The translations under genes and the position numbers were made by a program. Under the pieces are notes generated by a model. That model was not told the origin of the DNA, made no database searches, and worked only from the letters and a program-made list of their open reading frames with translations. A DNA stretch of 64,000 nucleotides from Taibaiella soli (lineage in GTDB: Bacteria > Bacteroidota > Bacteroidia > Chitinophagales > Chitinophagaceae), in NCBI RefSeq assembly GCF_003236175.1, contig NZ_QKTW01000027.1, forward strand, positions 125,600 to 189,599. The letters run 5' to 3'. Of the stretch, positions 27,439 through 36,740 are shown piece by piece (position 1 is the first letter of the stretch; each line of letters opens with the position of its first letter).

Positions 27439-27798
27439 ATGGAATCCGATGAAAATGCATATCTCGGTTCGCCTGATAATCCACGTACCGCTGCATTGGT
27501 CAGCTATATCACTATGCTTGGCTGGCTGACTGCCTATTTTCTTCTGTACCGCGGCAGTAGAAATTCCTTTTCTGCATTTCATCTCCGGCAGACTTTATTG
27601 CTACATATCCTGGCGTTTTTCCTCAACATCCTGAGTTTGCTTGCATTATGGCATTATATTCCAAACAGCGTCGTCATCATACTGGCCGTCTTATTACTGA
27701 TACTCTGGATGATGGGTGCATGGTCCGCTATTAATAACGAACAAAAGCCTGTCCCTTTGGTGGGCAGGCTTGCACAAAATTTATTCAGGAATTTGTAG
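27439..27798 (+). CDS. DUF4870/Tic20-like small membrane protein
   Basis: A 119-residue protein with three or four hydrophobic segments (about 17-37, 50-72, 75-97). The layout of a polar N-terminus, the NSFSAFHLRQTLLLH motif (FHxxQ) and following helices matches the DUF4870/Tic20-like family, whose function is unknown. Convergent with the next small gene, 20 bases apart. Confidence 0.7.
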   Translation: MESDENAYLGSPDNPRTAALVSYITMLGWLTAYFLLYRGSRNSFSAFHLRQTLLLHILAFFLNILSLLALWHYIPNSVVIILAVLLLILWMMGAWSAINNEQKPVPLVGRLAQNLFRNL

Positions 27799-27817
27799 CG
27801 GGAGATTTCCCTTTTTA

Positions 27818-28045
27818 TTAATGATTTCCCAGTTTGCCGGCAATTTCGGATTCAACCCGGTCCGGCATGTTTTCGGCGCCGTCGCCGATTGTGGTGTAAC
27901 GGCTCATTTGAGAGTCATAGGCGAAAATATATTCGTCTCCGTCGTAGTGTACTTTAAAACGTTTTTCGCTGTTGAAATTGTAAGGAGTAGCTTTTACAGC
28001 ATAAGGCACACCATCGATCACTAACTGAAGATTGATTGTTTCCAT
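27818..28045 (-). CDS. Small conserved-looking hypothetical protein
   Basis: A 75-residue soluble protein, METINLQLVIDGVPYAVKA at its start, rich in aromatic and acidic residues (GDEYIFAYDSQMSRY). It looks like a small beta-rich domain. I do not recognise a family. Support for it being real comes from the clean ATG, gene-like composition and tight convergent fit with the DUF4870-like gene. Confidence 0.6.
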   Translation of the reverse strand: METINLQLVIDGVPYAVKATPYNFNSEKRFKVHYDGDEYIFAYDSQMSRYTTIGDGAENMPDRVESEIAGKLGNH

Positions 28046-28414
28046 AAAGTCAGATTTTGTTTGAGAGCCTGAAAATTTGATACTATTATAAATTTAGGGA
28101 AATAAACTCATCTGTCCGTGTTATCACTTACAATTGACCGTTATCCGTTTTTCTCAGCAAACTGTGTAACTATCCATCGGGTTTCTAAATCCTTTTTGTT
28201 ACCATCAGGGGTTATTGCTATTAAGCTTCGTTGCGACGCTCCTTTCATCGCAGGCAATTCTATTAAACAAAAAAACGGCGCAGTAAATTTTACTGCGCCG
28301 TTTGGCAATTTATTGTTGTTATTGTTACTCTTGTTTGTCAGGCTGAGCGGAGACGAAGCAAACACTCGCATAATTGACGTTTGACCTCATTGACTATGAC
28401 GATTCACCATTCAC
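28046..28414. other. Intergenic gap with terminator and micro-repeats
   Basis: A 369-base gap. It holds a degenerate REP-like copy (28216-28258), the terminator of the next minus-strand gene and, near 28372-28414, a micro-repeat that is the reverse complement of one near 22551-22593. Confidence 0.6.
28273..28303 (-). terminator. Terminator of the deoxyhypusine-synthase-like gene
   Basis: AAACGGCGCAGTAAA and its exact complement (28289-28303) form a nearly loop-free stem flanked by A and T tracts. It lies 110 bases past the minus-strand stop and may act in both directions. Confidence 0.75.
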
Positions 28415-29389
28415 CTACTGTCCCAGCAACCACGCAAAGATCAATGGCGCAACGATCGTTGCATCACTTTCCACGATGAATTTCGGCGTGTTGATATCCA
28501 GTTTACCCCAGGTAATTTTTTCGTTTGGAACCGCACCAGAGTAAGAACCGTAAGAAGTCGTAGAATCACTGATCTGACAGAAATAGCTCCAGAACGGAAC
28601 ATCATGCCATTCCAGATCCTGGTACATCATCGGAACTACGCAGATTGGGAAGTCACCAGCGATACCGCCACCGATCTGGAAGAAACCAACACCTTTACCG
28701 CCAGAATTGTTGCGGTACCAGTCAGCCAGCCAAACCATGTATTCGATACCGTTTTTCACCAGCGTCGCAGGCAATTCACCTTTGATTACATAGCTTGCAA
28801 AGATGTTACCGGTAGTGCTATCTTCCCATCCTGGTACTACAATCGGAATATTTTTCTCAGCAGCAGCAACGATCCAGCTGTCTTTAGGATCGATTTCATA
28901 ATACTGTTCCAGAACACCGCTCAGTACTACTTTATATAAAAATTCGTGCGGGAACATACGTTCACCTTTCGCATTAGCTTCATTCCATACATCAACGAGG
29001 TGTTTCTGCAAACGGCGGAAAGCTTCTTCTTCCGGAATACAAGTATCTGTAACGCGGTTGTAGTGGTTTTCCAGCAGATCCCATTCTTCCTGTGGTGTCA
29101 GATCGCGGTAGTTAGGTACGCGTTTGTAGCTTTTGTGAGCAACCAGGTTCATTACATCTTCTTCCAGGTTTGCGCCTGTACAAGAAATGATATGAATTTT
29201 ATCCTGACGGATCATTTCAGCCAGAGAAATACCCAGCTCAGCGGTACTCATAGCACCAGCGAGTGATACGAGCATTTTACCGCCTTCCAGCAAATGTGTT
29301 TCATAACCTTTCGCAGCGTCCATCAGGGCAGCAGCGTTAAAGTGGCGATAATTGTGTTCGATGAATTGCGAAACAGGACCCTTGTTCAT
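28415..29389 (-). CDS. Deoxyhypusine-synthase-family protein lacking the catalytic lysine
   Basis: A 324-residue member of the DHS family, NAD-dependent enzymes that move an aminobutyl group from spermidine. Recognisable blocks are SLAGAMSTAELG, ISCTGANLEED, GWEDSTTGN, FFQIGGGIAGDFP and SGAVPNEKITWGKLD. In true DHS the third of these reads GGGxxKHH with the catalytic Lys; here residue 245 is Gly (GGGIAGD). The chemistry must therefore differ from deoxyhypusine synthesis; polyamine or agmatine-like modification is only a guess, and bacteria lack eIF5A. Located 115 bases downstream of citrate synthase, with its own terminator. Confidence 0.88.
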   Translation of the reverse strand: MNKGPVSQFIEHNYRHFNAAALMDAAKGYETHLLEGGKMLVSLAGAMSTAELGISLAEMIRQDKIHIISCTGANLEEDVMNLVAHKSYKRVPNYRDLTPQEEWDLLENHYNRVTDTCIPEEEAFRRLQKHLVDVWNEANAKGERMFPHEFLYKVVLSGVLEQYYEIDPKDSWIVAAAEKNIPIVVPGWEDSTTGNIFASYVIKGELPATLVKNGIEYMVWLADWYRNNSGGKGVGFFQIGGGIAGDFPICVVPMMYQDLEWHDVPFWSYFCQISDSTTSYGSYSGAVPNEKITWGKLDINTPKFIVESDATIVAPLIFAWLLGQ

Positions 29390-29438
29390 ATTGTGAATGA
29401 AATTTTTATTGATTGAGTGATATATTCCTATTTATGGA

Positions 29439-29472
29439 AAAAGCAGGCAGTATTGCTACTGCTTGCTTTTTC
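29439..29472 (-). terminator. Terminator of the citrate synthase gene
   Basis: A 15-bp stem (29439-29453 with 29458-29472, one G-T wobble) with a TTGC loop and a T tract on the minus strand. Confidence 0.9.
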
Positions 29473-29504
29473 ATTTTGAAACTTATAAAAAGACAAGTAG
29501 CGAA

Positions 29505-30824
29505 TTAAGCTACTGGCTCGTTTTTAGCAACGAATTGTTTTGCCCATTCTGTAGTAATTGATTTCGGACGCTCGATCGGGAAACCGAGTGCGCGATCCCA
29601 GCAGAGGCTCGCCAGTACACCGAGTGCACGGCTAACACCGAACAGTACTGTATAGAAATCTTCTTCTACCAGACCGTAGTGTTTCAGCAAAGAACCAGAG
29701 TGTGCATCCACGTTAGGCCATGGATTTTTGATTTTGCCAGTGCTTTCGAGAATAGCAGGAGCTACTTCGTAAACATTCCATACTGTTTGTACAGTGGCAT
29801 CATCCGGACAATGTTTTTTCGCAAATTCCATCTGTGCAGTAAAGCGTGGATCTGTTTTGCGCAGTACAGCGTGACCGTAACCCGGAACTACTTTACCGGC
29901 AGCCAGTGTATCCTTAATATATTGTGCGATCTGTTCTTTAGTCGGACGGTCAGTACCCAGTTCTTTCTGGAGTTCTTCGATCCAGCGGATCACTTCCTGG
30001 TTAGCCAGACCGTGCAGCGGACCTGCAAGACCAGTCATACCGGCAGTAAAAGACAAATAAGGATCGCTCAGTGCAGAACCTACGAGGTGAGTAGCATGAG
30101 CAGACACGTTACCACCTTCGTGATCAGCGTGAATCGTCAGGTACAAACGCATCAGTTCTTTGAAGCCATCATCGTTGAAACCGAGCATGTGTGCGAAGTT
30201 TGCACTCCAGTCGAGCATACCGTCAGGTTGGATATGTTCGCCGTTTTTGTATTTGCGACGGTAGATATATGCTGCGATACGCGGCAGGCGAGCAATCAAC
30301 GTCATTGAGTCTTCGTAAACGAAATCCCAATATTGTTTTTTGCTGATACCTTCTTCGTAAGCTTTGGCAAATTTAGATTCAGTTTGCAGTGCAAGGATAG
30401 CAGCACAGAACTGAGTCATTGGGTGAGATGATACAGGGAAAGATTCAATAACATCAAAAACATGATTCGGAACGTGAGAACGACGGGCCCATGTTGCAGA
30501 GATGTGTTCAACATCTTCTTGAGTTGGCACCTGGCCTGTCAGCATCAGGTAAAACAAACCTTCCGGCAGCGGCTCATTTCCGCCTTCAGCTTTTGGAAGT
30601 CTGTCTCTCAGTTCAGGAATAGAGAAACCACGGAAACGGATACCTTCATTGGAGTCAAGCAGGGAAGTTTCGGTAACGAGGCCTGTGATGCCGCGCATAC
30701 CCTGGTAAACCTGAGCAAGCGTTACGTCGCCTACTTTTGTTTCTCCATGTTGTGCAATCAGATTTTTGATTTCCTGAGATTGAATATCGGCAATCTCTTT
30801 AAACCGGTCTTTTACGTAGCCCAT
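29505..30824 (-). CDS. gltA: Citrate synthase, mitochondrial-like type
   Basis: Condenses acetyl-CoA and oxaloacetate to citrate in the TCA cycle. A 439-residue protein with the catalytic triad in [10 protein letters not shown] (His271), [16 protein letters not shown] (His318) and NVDAHSG (Asp373), and the HADHEGGN motif (232-239). These blocks match the eukaryotic mitochondrial (Si) group more closely than the hexameric E. coli GltA type, a form known from some Bacteroidota. A TACCTTTG box (30884-30877, minus strand) upstream is a plausible -7 element. Confidence 0.96.
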   Translation of the reverse strand: MGYVKDRFKEIADIQSQEIKNLIAQHGETKVGDVTLAQVYQGMRGITGLVTETSLLDSNEGIRFRGFSIPELRDRLPKAEGGNEPLPEGLFYLMLTGQVPTQEDVEHISATWARRSHVPNHVFDVIESFPVSSHPMTQFCAAILALQTESKFAKAYEEGISKKQYWDFVYEDSMTLIARLPRIAAYIYRRKYKNGEHIQPDGMLDWSANFAHMLGFNDDGFKELMRLYLTIHADHEGGNVSAHATHLVGSALSDPYLSFTAGMTGLAGPLHGLANQEVIRWIEELQKELGTDRPTKEQIAQYIKDTLAAGKVVPGYGHAVLRKTDPRFTAQMEFAKKHCPDDATVQTVWNVYEVAPAILESTGKIKNPWPNVDAHSGSLLKHYGLVEEDFYTVLFGVSRALGVLASLCWDRALGFPIERPKSITTEWAKQFVAKNEPVA

Positions 30825-30876
30825 ATGTTTAGTGCATTAAATTGCGGGGATGGATTAATCTAAAATTCAGTCCTCG

Positions 30877-30884
30877 CAAAGGTA
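30877..30884 (-). promoter_or_regulatory. Possible -7 box of citrate synthase, TACCTTTG
   Basis: Read on the minus strand it fits TAnnTTTG and ends 52 bases before the start codon. No clear -33 TTG. Confidence 0.4.
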
Positions 30885-31031
30885 ATAAAACTGAGCTTAT
30901 AAGGTTAGTCTAACTTATAAATTATACGATTGCTTTTTAGGATTGTTCTATAAACTGTATAGATATAATGTTTTGATTATAAGAGTCAAGTTTTAACAAC
31001 ATTAATTTAACCTGAATATTACTTTTAGGAA

Positions 31032-31487
31032 ATGAAGAATGTTTATAAAACTATTCTTGTATGGCTGCTTACGGCGCTTTTGGGCAGTACTTTTCTTGGG
31101 TTTGGCTCTTGCGTCGACGACTTAAGGCACAATGTGCGCGTCGGAACTGATATCGCGGGAATTCTGTCTCTTGCCCTTGTTGGGGGAATAGTTTGCCTGA
31201 TAACATCTGTTCCAGCAATAGTTATTTACCATTTTCTGGCGGTGAGATTATATCGTCGCCAGCCGAATATAGTTAAAGTAAAAGCCGTGCTGGCGTTTTA
31301 TGGGTTCGTTGTTCCATTTCCCAGTTATTGGTTTATAAGTATTGTTTCCGGAGATTCACCGGAGGCATGCACGCTTCCTGTTTTGGCTTATGCCGTCGCA
31401 GGTTTATTTACCGCACAAATTTTCCACTATTATCCGTTGGCACCGAAAACAGAAACAAAAATTGCTGCGACCAATTACCCGGAATAA
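31032..31487 (+). CDS. Hypothetical four-helix membrane protein, paralogue 1 of 3
   Basis: A 151-residue protein with about four transmembrane helices (10-24, 43-66, 80-103, 113-133). No known family. It is homologous to the next two genes: all share an N-terminal TILVWLLTALLGS-like helix, a helix ending VPAIVIYHFLAVRLYRR and a KVKAVLAFYGF-like third helix. 42 bases separate it from paralogue 2, so the three form an operon from tandem duplication. Confidence 0.75.
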   Translation: MKNVYKTILVWLLTALLGSTFLGFGSCVDDLRHNVRVGTDIAGILSLALVGGIVCLITSVPAIVIYHFLAVRLYRRQPNIVKVKAVLAFYGFVVPFPSYWFISIVSGDSPEACTLPVLAYAVAGLFTAQIFHYYPLAPKTETKIAATNYPE

Positions 31488-31528
31488 ATTTCATTGGATG
31501 ACAAACTTCCAAAATCAAACAAAATTTA

Positions 31529-32017
31529 ATGAAGCATAACACTATTCGAATCTGGATTCTTACTGCTCTTATCGGAAGTATTCTTTTCGGATTTCTGCTG
31601 AAAATTGATGGCTCCATACACCACAGCAGGTTTTCCCTGGATGGTGGGCAAATAGTTATGGTTTCCGGAATTGCCGTTGTCGCATGTCTTATTTTATTGA
31701 TCCCGGCGACAATTATTTTTCATTTCCTGGCTATCCGATTGTTTGAACGGTGGAACAATACGTTGAAAATAAAAACAGTGCTTGCGTTGTATGCGCTGGT
31801 GTCTGTATTTGCGAGCGTCTTTATCGTGAGCGTTGGTACGGGAGGTTATGTGAATGATGCGCTCGCCATTTTGACTTCGCCCTATGCCATCAGCTTTTCT
31901 GTAGCTTCCTGTTTTTTCAGTTATCGTTCTTCCCATCAGAATTTAGAACAGAACCATTCCGCGAACTCATTCCCCAAACACAATTTTCAAAAATCCCCAA
32001 ATGAAAAACATTTCTAA
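31529..32017 (+). CDS. Hypothetical four-helix membrane protein, paralogue 2 of 3
   Basis: A 162-residue paralogue of its neighbours, with shared elements IWILTALIGS, PATIIFHFLAIRLFERW and KIKTVLALYAL. Four predicted helices, then a polar tail rich in His, Asn and Lys. It overlaps the start of paralogue 3 by 17 bases, so the last residues and the next start are encoded twice and translation is probably coupled. Function unknown. Confidence 0.75.
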   Translation: MKHNTIRIWILTALIGSILFGFLLKIDGSIHHSRFSLDGGQIVMVSGIAVVACLILLIPATIIFHFLAIRLFERWNNTLKIKTVLALYALVSVFASVFIVSVGTGGYVNDALAILTSPYAISFSVASCFFSYRSSHQNLEQNHSANSFPKHNFQKSPNEKHF

Positions 32018-32936
32018 AACCATCTTCGTATGGCTACTCACCGCAATTATAGGCGGTTTTGCATTCGGTGTCATGCTCGCTGCAGACGAAAGCGGACATA
32101 CCGGACGATTTGCCCTGAATGATAGTGACATGGTAGTAGTTTCTGCGATAGCTGCTGTTGCCTGTCTGGCATTATCAATACCCGCAACGATACTATACCA
32201 TTTTATTGCTATCAGGCTGTATCAGCGCTGGGACAGCACGACTAAGATTAAAGCGGTACTTGGCCTTTACGCAGCTGGCGCCACGGTTGTCAGTATTGAT
32301 GTTTTGGGAATTTCATCCGATGGGCGTTTGGACACCGATTTCTTCATTTTAGCAGTGCCATTTGCAATAGGTGCGCTGGTGAGTGCTTTGCTTTTTAGCT
32401 ATCGGCCGCTGCCGAAAGAACAGCGCTGGGGGAGCGATTCTTCAGTATTTCCTGATGAAGAAGAAGCCGAAGCGGAAAATTTATTTCCGAAGGAGACACA
32501 TGCCATCATTATTTGTATCACTGTCCTCATGATTCTTTGGGATCTGATCAACATGATCAAGGGAAAATTTTACGGCGGCGGGTTTAATATTGGCTTTTCG
32601 GTGCTTTTATTGGGAACATTGATTGCAGGTATGGTATTGTTTGCCCGTAAAAACGTTACAGGTTGGTACCTGTTGTTTGGCTTCTTTGTCTACGGCTCCG
32701 TAAGCACCTTACTTTCGGTGCTCAATGTCATGGGGCGTTATCGTGCCACAATATCCGGCCAGTACATGATCCAGACGATTCTCATGCTGGTGATTTGTAA
32801 TCTGGCACCATTGATACTGATCGCTGCCCCTAAAATGACTCATTATTTTAAAGTGGAAAAGAATAAAACCATATTAGTGTGCATCATTGCAGGTTTGCTG
32901 GTAGCGGGCGTTTGGGTAAGATTCTGGATGATGTAA
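32001..32936 (+). CDS. Hypothetical membrane protein, paralogue 3 of 3 with extra C-terminal domain
   Basis: A 311-residue protein. Residues 1-135 are the shared four-helix module (FVWLLTAIIGG, PATILYHFIAIRLYQRW, KIKAVLGLYAAG). An acidic linker (DEEEAEAENLF, about 151-161) leads to a second module with four more helices (about 168-187, 200-222, 228-248, 254-278) and a last one near 288-308. The C-terminal module is absent from the two upstream paralogues. Function unknown; the fusion suggests the ancestral form may be the long one. Confidence 0.75.
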   Translation: MKNISKTIFVWLLTAIIGGFAFGVMLAADESGHTGRFALNDSDMVVVSAIAAVACLALSIPATILYHFIAIRLYQRWDSTTKIKAVLGLYAAGATVVSIDVLGISSDGRLDTDFFILAVPFAIGALVSALLFSYRPLPKEQRWGSDSSVFPDEEEAEAENLFPKETHAIIICITVLMILWDLINMIKGKFYGGGFNIGFSVLLLGTLIAGMVLFARKNVTGWYLLFGFFVYGSVSTLLSVLNVMGRYRATISGQYMIQTILMLVICNLAPLILIAAPKMTHYFKVEKNKTILVCIIAGLLVAGVWVRFWMM

Positions 32937-33004
32937 AATATCTGATTGTTTTCTGATTTCGTTGGAAAATACAAGCGTCATTCGGAGGACTAAGGAACAC
33001 AAAA

Positions 33005-33032
33005 AAAGCGCAGACCGTTTGGTCTGCGCTTT
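33005..33032. terminator. Bidirectional terminator
   Basis: AAAGCGCAGACC (33005-33016) and GGTCTGCGCTTT (33021-33032) form a perfect 12-bp stem with a GTTT loop between two convergent genes. Confidence 0.92.
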
Positions 33033-33053
33033 CATTTTATCAGAACATTCAAA

Positions 33054-35261
33054 TTACTGAACGATCAGTTTTTGTGTACTTGTTTTATCAGCAATAGTAA
33101 TCGTTACCAGATAGAACCCGGAAGCAGGGAAAATATTGCCCGGGATCGCCTGTTCTACAACTGAATTCGGTGCATAAGTCTGTTGCGCCGTATAGATAGT
33201 TTTACCACTCAGATCACGTACTGCATAAGCAACTTTACCATCGTTACCTGTTGTAAAGGCCATGTTGAATGCACCTTTAGTCGGGTTAGGGTAAATTTTA
33301 ACCTGATCATGATGTGTTGCCACTTCAGCTACTTCTGTAGCATATGGAGTAATGGAGAATTTATCCATATAGAAGTCGTTACCACCTGATTTAGGCAAAT
33401 AGCGGAAGCGGAAGAAAACCTGTGTGGTACGCGCCGCAGCTGGAACCGCAATAGTCTGTGCTGCCCAGTTGCTGCTGCTGCCAGGAACGAATTCTGTGTT
33501 TTTATAACCGTTATTGGCCAGGGTAGTGCCGCCCAGTGAGCTAAATGTAGTCCATGATCTGCCGCCATTGATACTATAGGCAATCTCTAATGAATCATTG
33601 CTGCCACTACTTTTATAGCTACCGGCAGTGTAAAAACTAAGATTCAAAGAACCAGTGCCCCAATCAGCCAGGCTAAATGCCGGAGTAAAAACATCATCAT
33701 GGTCGCCATCCGGATTGCCGGCATATATATCTGTTCTGTTGTCGAAAGAGCGGTAGCGTATAGATCCATTATCGTCATAACCAGCGCCGGTAAATGCTTC
33801 CCAGGCGAAAGTATTATCGAAGTAGTTAAACATTGGCCAGTTTGCCATATCGGCAGCAGAAGCGAAGTTCTGCATATAGCCCCATGCTGCTGTGCCAACA
33901 GAGTCCGCGATGAACATTTTCTTCGTTATAGTATTTGAACCTGCATTAGAACCTGCGGTAAGTGCAATTGTTGCCCAGCCCGGTTGTGAGAATTTCACGT
34001 TTACAACTGAGAGACTGCTGGCGGTAGCAGGAGTTGCCCCGTTGCTGAATGTCCAGTCCCCTGTAGCAACCGTATCGTTCCAACTGCGATTTTTAAACGA
34101 GAAAGCGATATTTGAATTAGCCGCGGCAAAATAGAGACGCTCGGGTGTGGTGAAAGAACCACCTACAACACCTTTCTCTACAGAAAAATCAGCGATCGGC
34201 GCAAGATCCGGACGAGCAGCCAATGCTCCGGTAGCTGCAAGGTTGCTGGCGGTATACAAATTGTTACGTCCGGCAATGGTGCTTGTCAATGCGGTTCTCA
34301 TGCGCTGTACCTGACCAATCGTAAACATCTTCTGGCAATAAGTATAGTCCATGATGTTCTGCGAATTATTGGTATCAGGATAGTTGATGATATAGCTGCT
34401 GCCGGTAATTGCGTCGGTATACGATTTCTGATAACCGATAGAACAACTTGTATCATATAGTGCAGCTGTGGTACAACCCGGCATATGTCCTTTCGTTGGT
34501 GGTGTATCATCTACGCCATCGTCGCCACATTGCTGGCCTGGCTGGTTGTTGTTACCCCAAACGTGTTGCAGCTCCAGACAGTGACCAATTTCGTGCGGAA
34601 TTGCTTTGTCGTAATTCAGATAATTGAAGAGTCCAATTACACCATCGTAATAAGGATAGTATTGCGCTGAGGACGGGTAGTAAGCATAAGCCGCCGCGCC
34701 AGCCATTTGTGAAGAGAAAGTATTAATAAACCATATATTGAGATAGGAAGTGTTTGGCCATCTGCCGATTTTCGCAACATCCGAAGCATTTGTAGTGAGA
34801 TAAGAATGCTCGTGTGTGATACCTTTTGTAGGATTGCCGTTCGGATCTTTAGTAGCAAGATGCAGACGGATTTTTGCGTTGCCTACATATTGTTTGAACG
34901 GTTGGATAACATCTGAAGTGTCGGCGTTCCGCTTCATGTATACGTCTGCCCAATAACTAACAGCATTAAAGATGTCGTCATCTTTCAGGTATTCATTTCC
35001 GTAGTCATGCACCACGTGAATCACAATCGGAATATCGTAAGTTGTTGTATCAGCACCACCGGTTGTACGTGCAAACTTGCTGATGTTCATCTGCTGAAGG
35101 CCTTGTGCAATGGCCTGCTCAATCTGTTGCTGGTAAATTCCGATTTCGGGATGTGCTTTTAACTGTTCCTGAAAAAGGATGTCGGTGCCACAAGCTTTTT
35201 GCGCGGAACCGGTTGTCGCCGCGCCTAAAAGGATGCACAGCGGTAAGATGACTTTTTTCAT
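33054..35261 (-). CDS. Secreted M43-family zinc metalloprotease with T9SS tail
   Basis: A 735-residue pappalysin/cytophagalysin-type protease. Signal peptide 1-20 (GSA-Q), then the catalytic domain with HEIGHCLELQH (His223, Glu224, His227, His233) and the Met-turn NIMDYTY further on. The middle holds PKD/jellyroll-like beta domains, and the last 75 residues are a Por sorting tail starting VKIYPNPTKGAFNM. It is probably exported by T9SS and digests extracellular protein for nutrition. Monocistronic with its own terminator. Confidence 0.95.
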   Translation of the reverse strand: MKKVILPLCILLGAATTGSAQKACGTDILFQEQLKAHPEIGIYQQQIEQAIAQGLQQMNISKFARTTGGADTTTYDIPIVIHVVHDYGNEYLKDDDIFNAVSYWADVYMKRNADTSDVIQPFKQYVGNAKIRLHLATKDPNGNPTKGITHEHSYLTTNASDVAKIGRWPNTSYLNIWFINTFSSQMAGAAAYAYYPSSAQYYPYYDGVIGLFNYLNYDKAIPHEIGHCLELQHVWGNNNQPGQQCGDDGVDDTPPTKGHMPGCTTAALYDTSCSIGYQKSYTDAITGSSYIINYPDTNNSQNIMDYTYCQKMFTIGQVQRMRTALTSTIAGRNNLYTASNLAATGALAARPDLAPIADFSVEKGVVGGSFTTPERLYFAAANSNIAFSFKNRSWNDTVATGDWTFSNGATPATASSLSVVNVKFSQPGWATIALTAGSNAGSNTITKKMFIADSVGTAAWGYMQNFASAADMANWPMFNYFDNTFAWEAFTGAGYDDNGSIRYRSFDNRTDIYAGNPDGDHDDVFTPAFSLADWGTGSLNLSFYTAGSYKSSGSNDSLEIAYSINGGRSWTTFSSLGGTTLANNGYKNTEFVPGSSSNWAAQTIAVPAAARTTQVFFRFRYLPKSGGNDFYMDKFSITPYATEVAEVATHHDQVKIYPNPTKGAFNMAFTTGNDGKVAYAVRDLSGKTIYTAQQTYAPNSVVEQAIPGNIFPASGFYLVTITIADKTSTQKLIVQ

Positions 35262-35443
35262 CGATTAGTTGAATGGTGAAATAATGAAAAATCTAAGAGC
35301 GATTTCTAAAATTAGGGATGAATGAGGTTGGAAATGAATTTTTATGAACTCTATATTATGTTATAAATAAGTTAAATAGAGTTAATGCCCTTATTTCAAT
35401 GTTGGTACACCTTTTGAAATATTAAATCTGTAGTAATAAAAAA

Positions 35444-35486
35444 ATAAAATTGACATTGGATTGACAAGTTCCAAAGTCAATTTTAT
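35444..35486 (-). terminator. Terminator of the LptF/G gene
   Basis: A 17-base arm at 35444-35460 pairs with 35470-35486 with one mismatch; on the minus strand it is followed by a T-rich run. Confidence 0.75.
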
Positions 35487-35506
35487 CCTTATTATAAATA
35501 AATCAA

Positions 35507-36583
35507 TTACTTGATTTGTTTTCTGTAGAGATAAAATGCCAGAATTCCGGCCAGAATGTTCGGAATCCATACCGCAATAAGCGGATTCAGACCGGCCTTA
35601 GTAGAAAAGGTTGTAGAGAATTGCATCAGCATGATATATACAGCACTGATCACAATACCTAATGCAAGGTGAAACCCGCTACCACCGCGTATTTTACGAC
35701 TGGCGATACAGGCGCCGATCATGGTAAGGATAAAACCGGCAAATGCTTGTGAAGTACGCTTATGCAGCTCTACGTAATAGAAATTCAGCGTTTCTGCACC
35801 GCGGGTTTTCAGCAGTTCAATATGATCCAGCAACTGAGGCGTCGTCATGGCCTGCATGATATCATCGTTTACTTTAAGGTCTTTCGGTGTGAAGGCATAT
35901 GCCTGAGTCATTTCGGTAGCATACTTCAACTGTTCATGCAAACCGTCGTTGGTGCGGGTTGTCACATTATAAAGATGCCATTGTTTTTTTACACTGTCGT
36001 AACTGGCTGTTTCCGCCATTACTTTTTCTTTCAGTAAAATGCCGTCAATTTTTTCTGCCGAAAAACGATAGCCGCGATTGGCATTGTAATCGTAGTTCTG
36101 CATATATACGTATAACCCTGGCGTCAGCCGCAGATGCACGTTCCGGTCTGCAGTATTTACGTGCTCATGTACGTAGAGATCTTCAAAATTAAGGCGTTGC
36201 TTATTAGCCGCAGGCACAATCCAGTGGCTACATAACAAAGCCATTACGCCCAAAAATGCACTGCCGATAATATAGGGCCGAAGAAAACGCTGGAATGAAA
36301 CGCCGCTCGCCAGTATCGCAATGATCTCCGATTTATAGGCCAGTTTTGACGTAAAAAATATGGATGCGATAAATATGAAAAGCGGGTAGAGCAGCGAAAC
36401 GATGTAAGGCATAAAGTTTTTGAAATAATTCAAAACCGCCAGAAACGGTGCCTTATGTTTCACGAAATCATCTACCTTCTCCGAATAGTCGATCACACAG
36501 GAGATAACCGCCAGTATGATGATGGCAAAGAAGAAAGTACCGAGGAACTTCTTTATAATATACCAGTCAAGTTTCTTGATCAT
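35507..36583 (-). CDS. LptF/LptG-family (YjgP/YjgQ) permease
   Basis: A 358-residue inner-membrane component of the lipopolysaccharide exporter. Transmembrane helices lie at about 12-32, 55-77, 97-115 and three near the C-terminus (275-355), enclosing a periplasmic beta-jellyroll (about 130-260), the standard LptF/G layout. With LptB2 it would drive LPS extraction toward LptC and LptA. F and G cannot be told apart here. It sits 157 bases downstream of tgt on the same strand, a pairing common in Bacteroidota. Confidence 0.9.
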   Translation of the reverse strand: MIKKLDWYIIKKFLGTFFFAIIILAVISCVIDYSEKVDDFVKHKAPFLAVLNYFKNFMPYIVSLLYPLFIFIASIFFTSKLAYKSEIIAILASGVSFQRFLRPYIIGSAFLGVMALLCSHWIVPAANKQRLNFEDLYVHEHVNTADRNVHLRLTPGLYVYMQNYDYNANRGYRFSAEKIDGILLKEKVMAETASYDSVKKQWHLYNVTTRTNDGLHEQLKYATEMTQAYAFTPKDLKVNDDIMQAMTTPQLLDHIELLKTRGAETLNFYYVELHKRTSQAFAGFILTMIGACIASRKIRGGSGFHLALGIVISAVYIMLMQFSTTFSTKAGLNPLIAVWIPNILAGILAFYLYRKQIK

Positions 36584-36740
36584 GGGTTAAGTCAAAAACT
36601 AATAGTGAGTTGTGAGGTGTCAATTGAGTCCCCTCGTTACATCATTGCGAGGCACGAAGCAAACTGCACGATACGAGTTGCCCGTTTCCATTTTCAAAAA
36701 TAACAGCTTTCTATCTGATACTTTCCATTTTATACAAAAC

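Noticed and set aside
28141-28371. 76-residue minus-strand frame with an Asn run
   Set aside because: Runs through a terminator hairpin and a REP-like copy; not gene-like.
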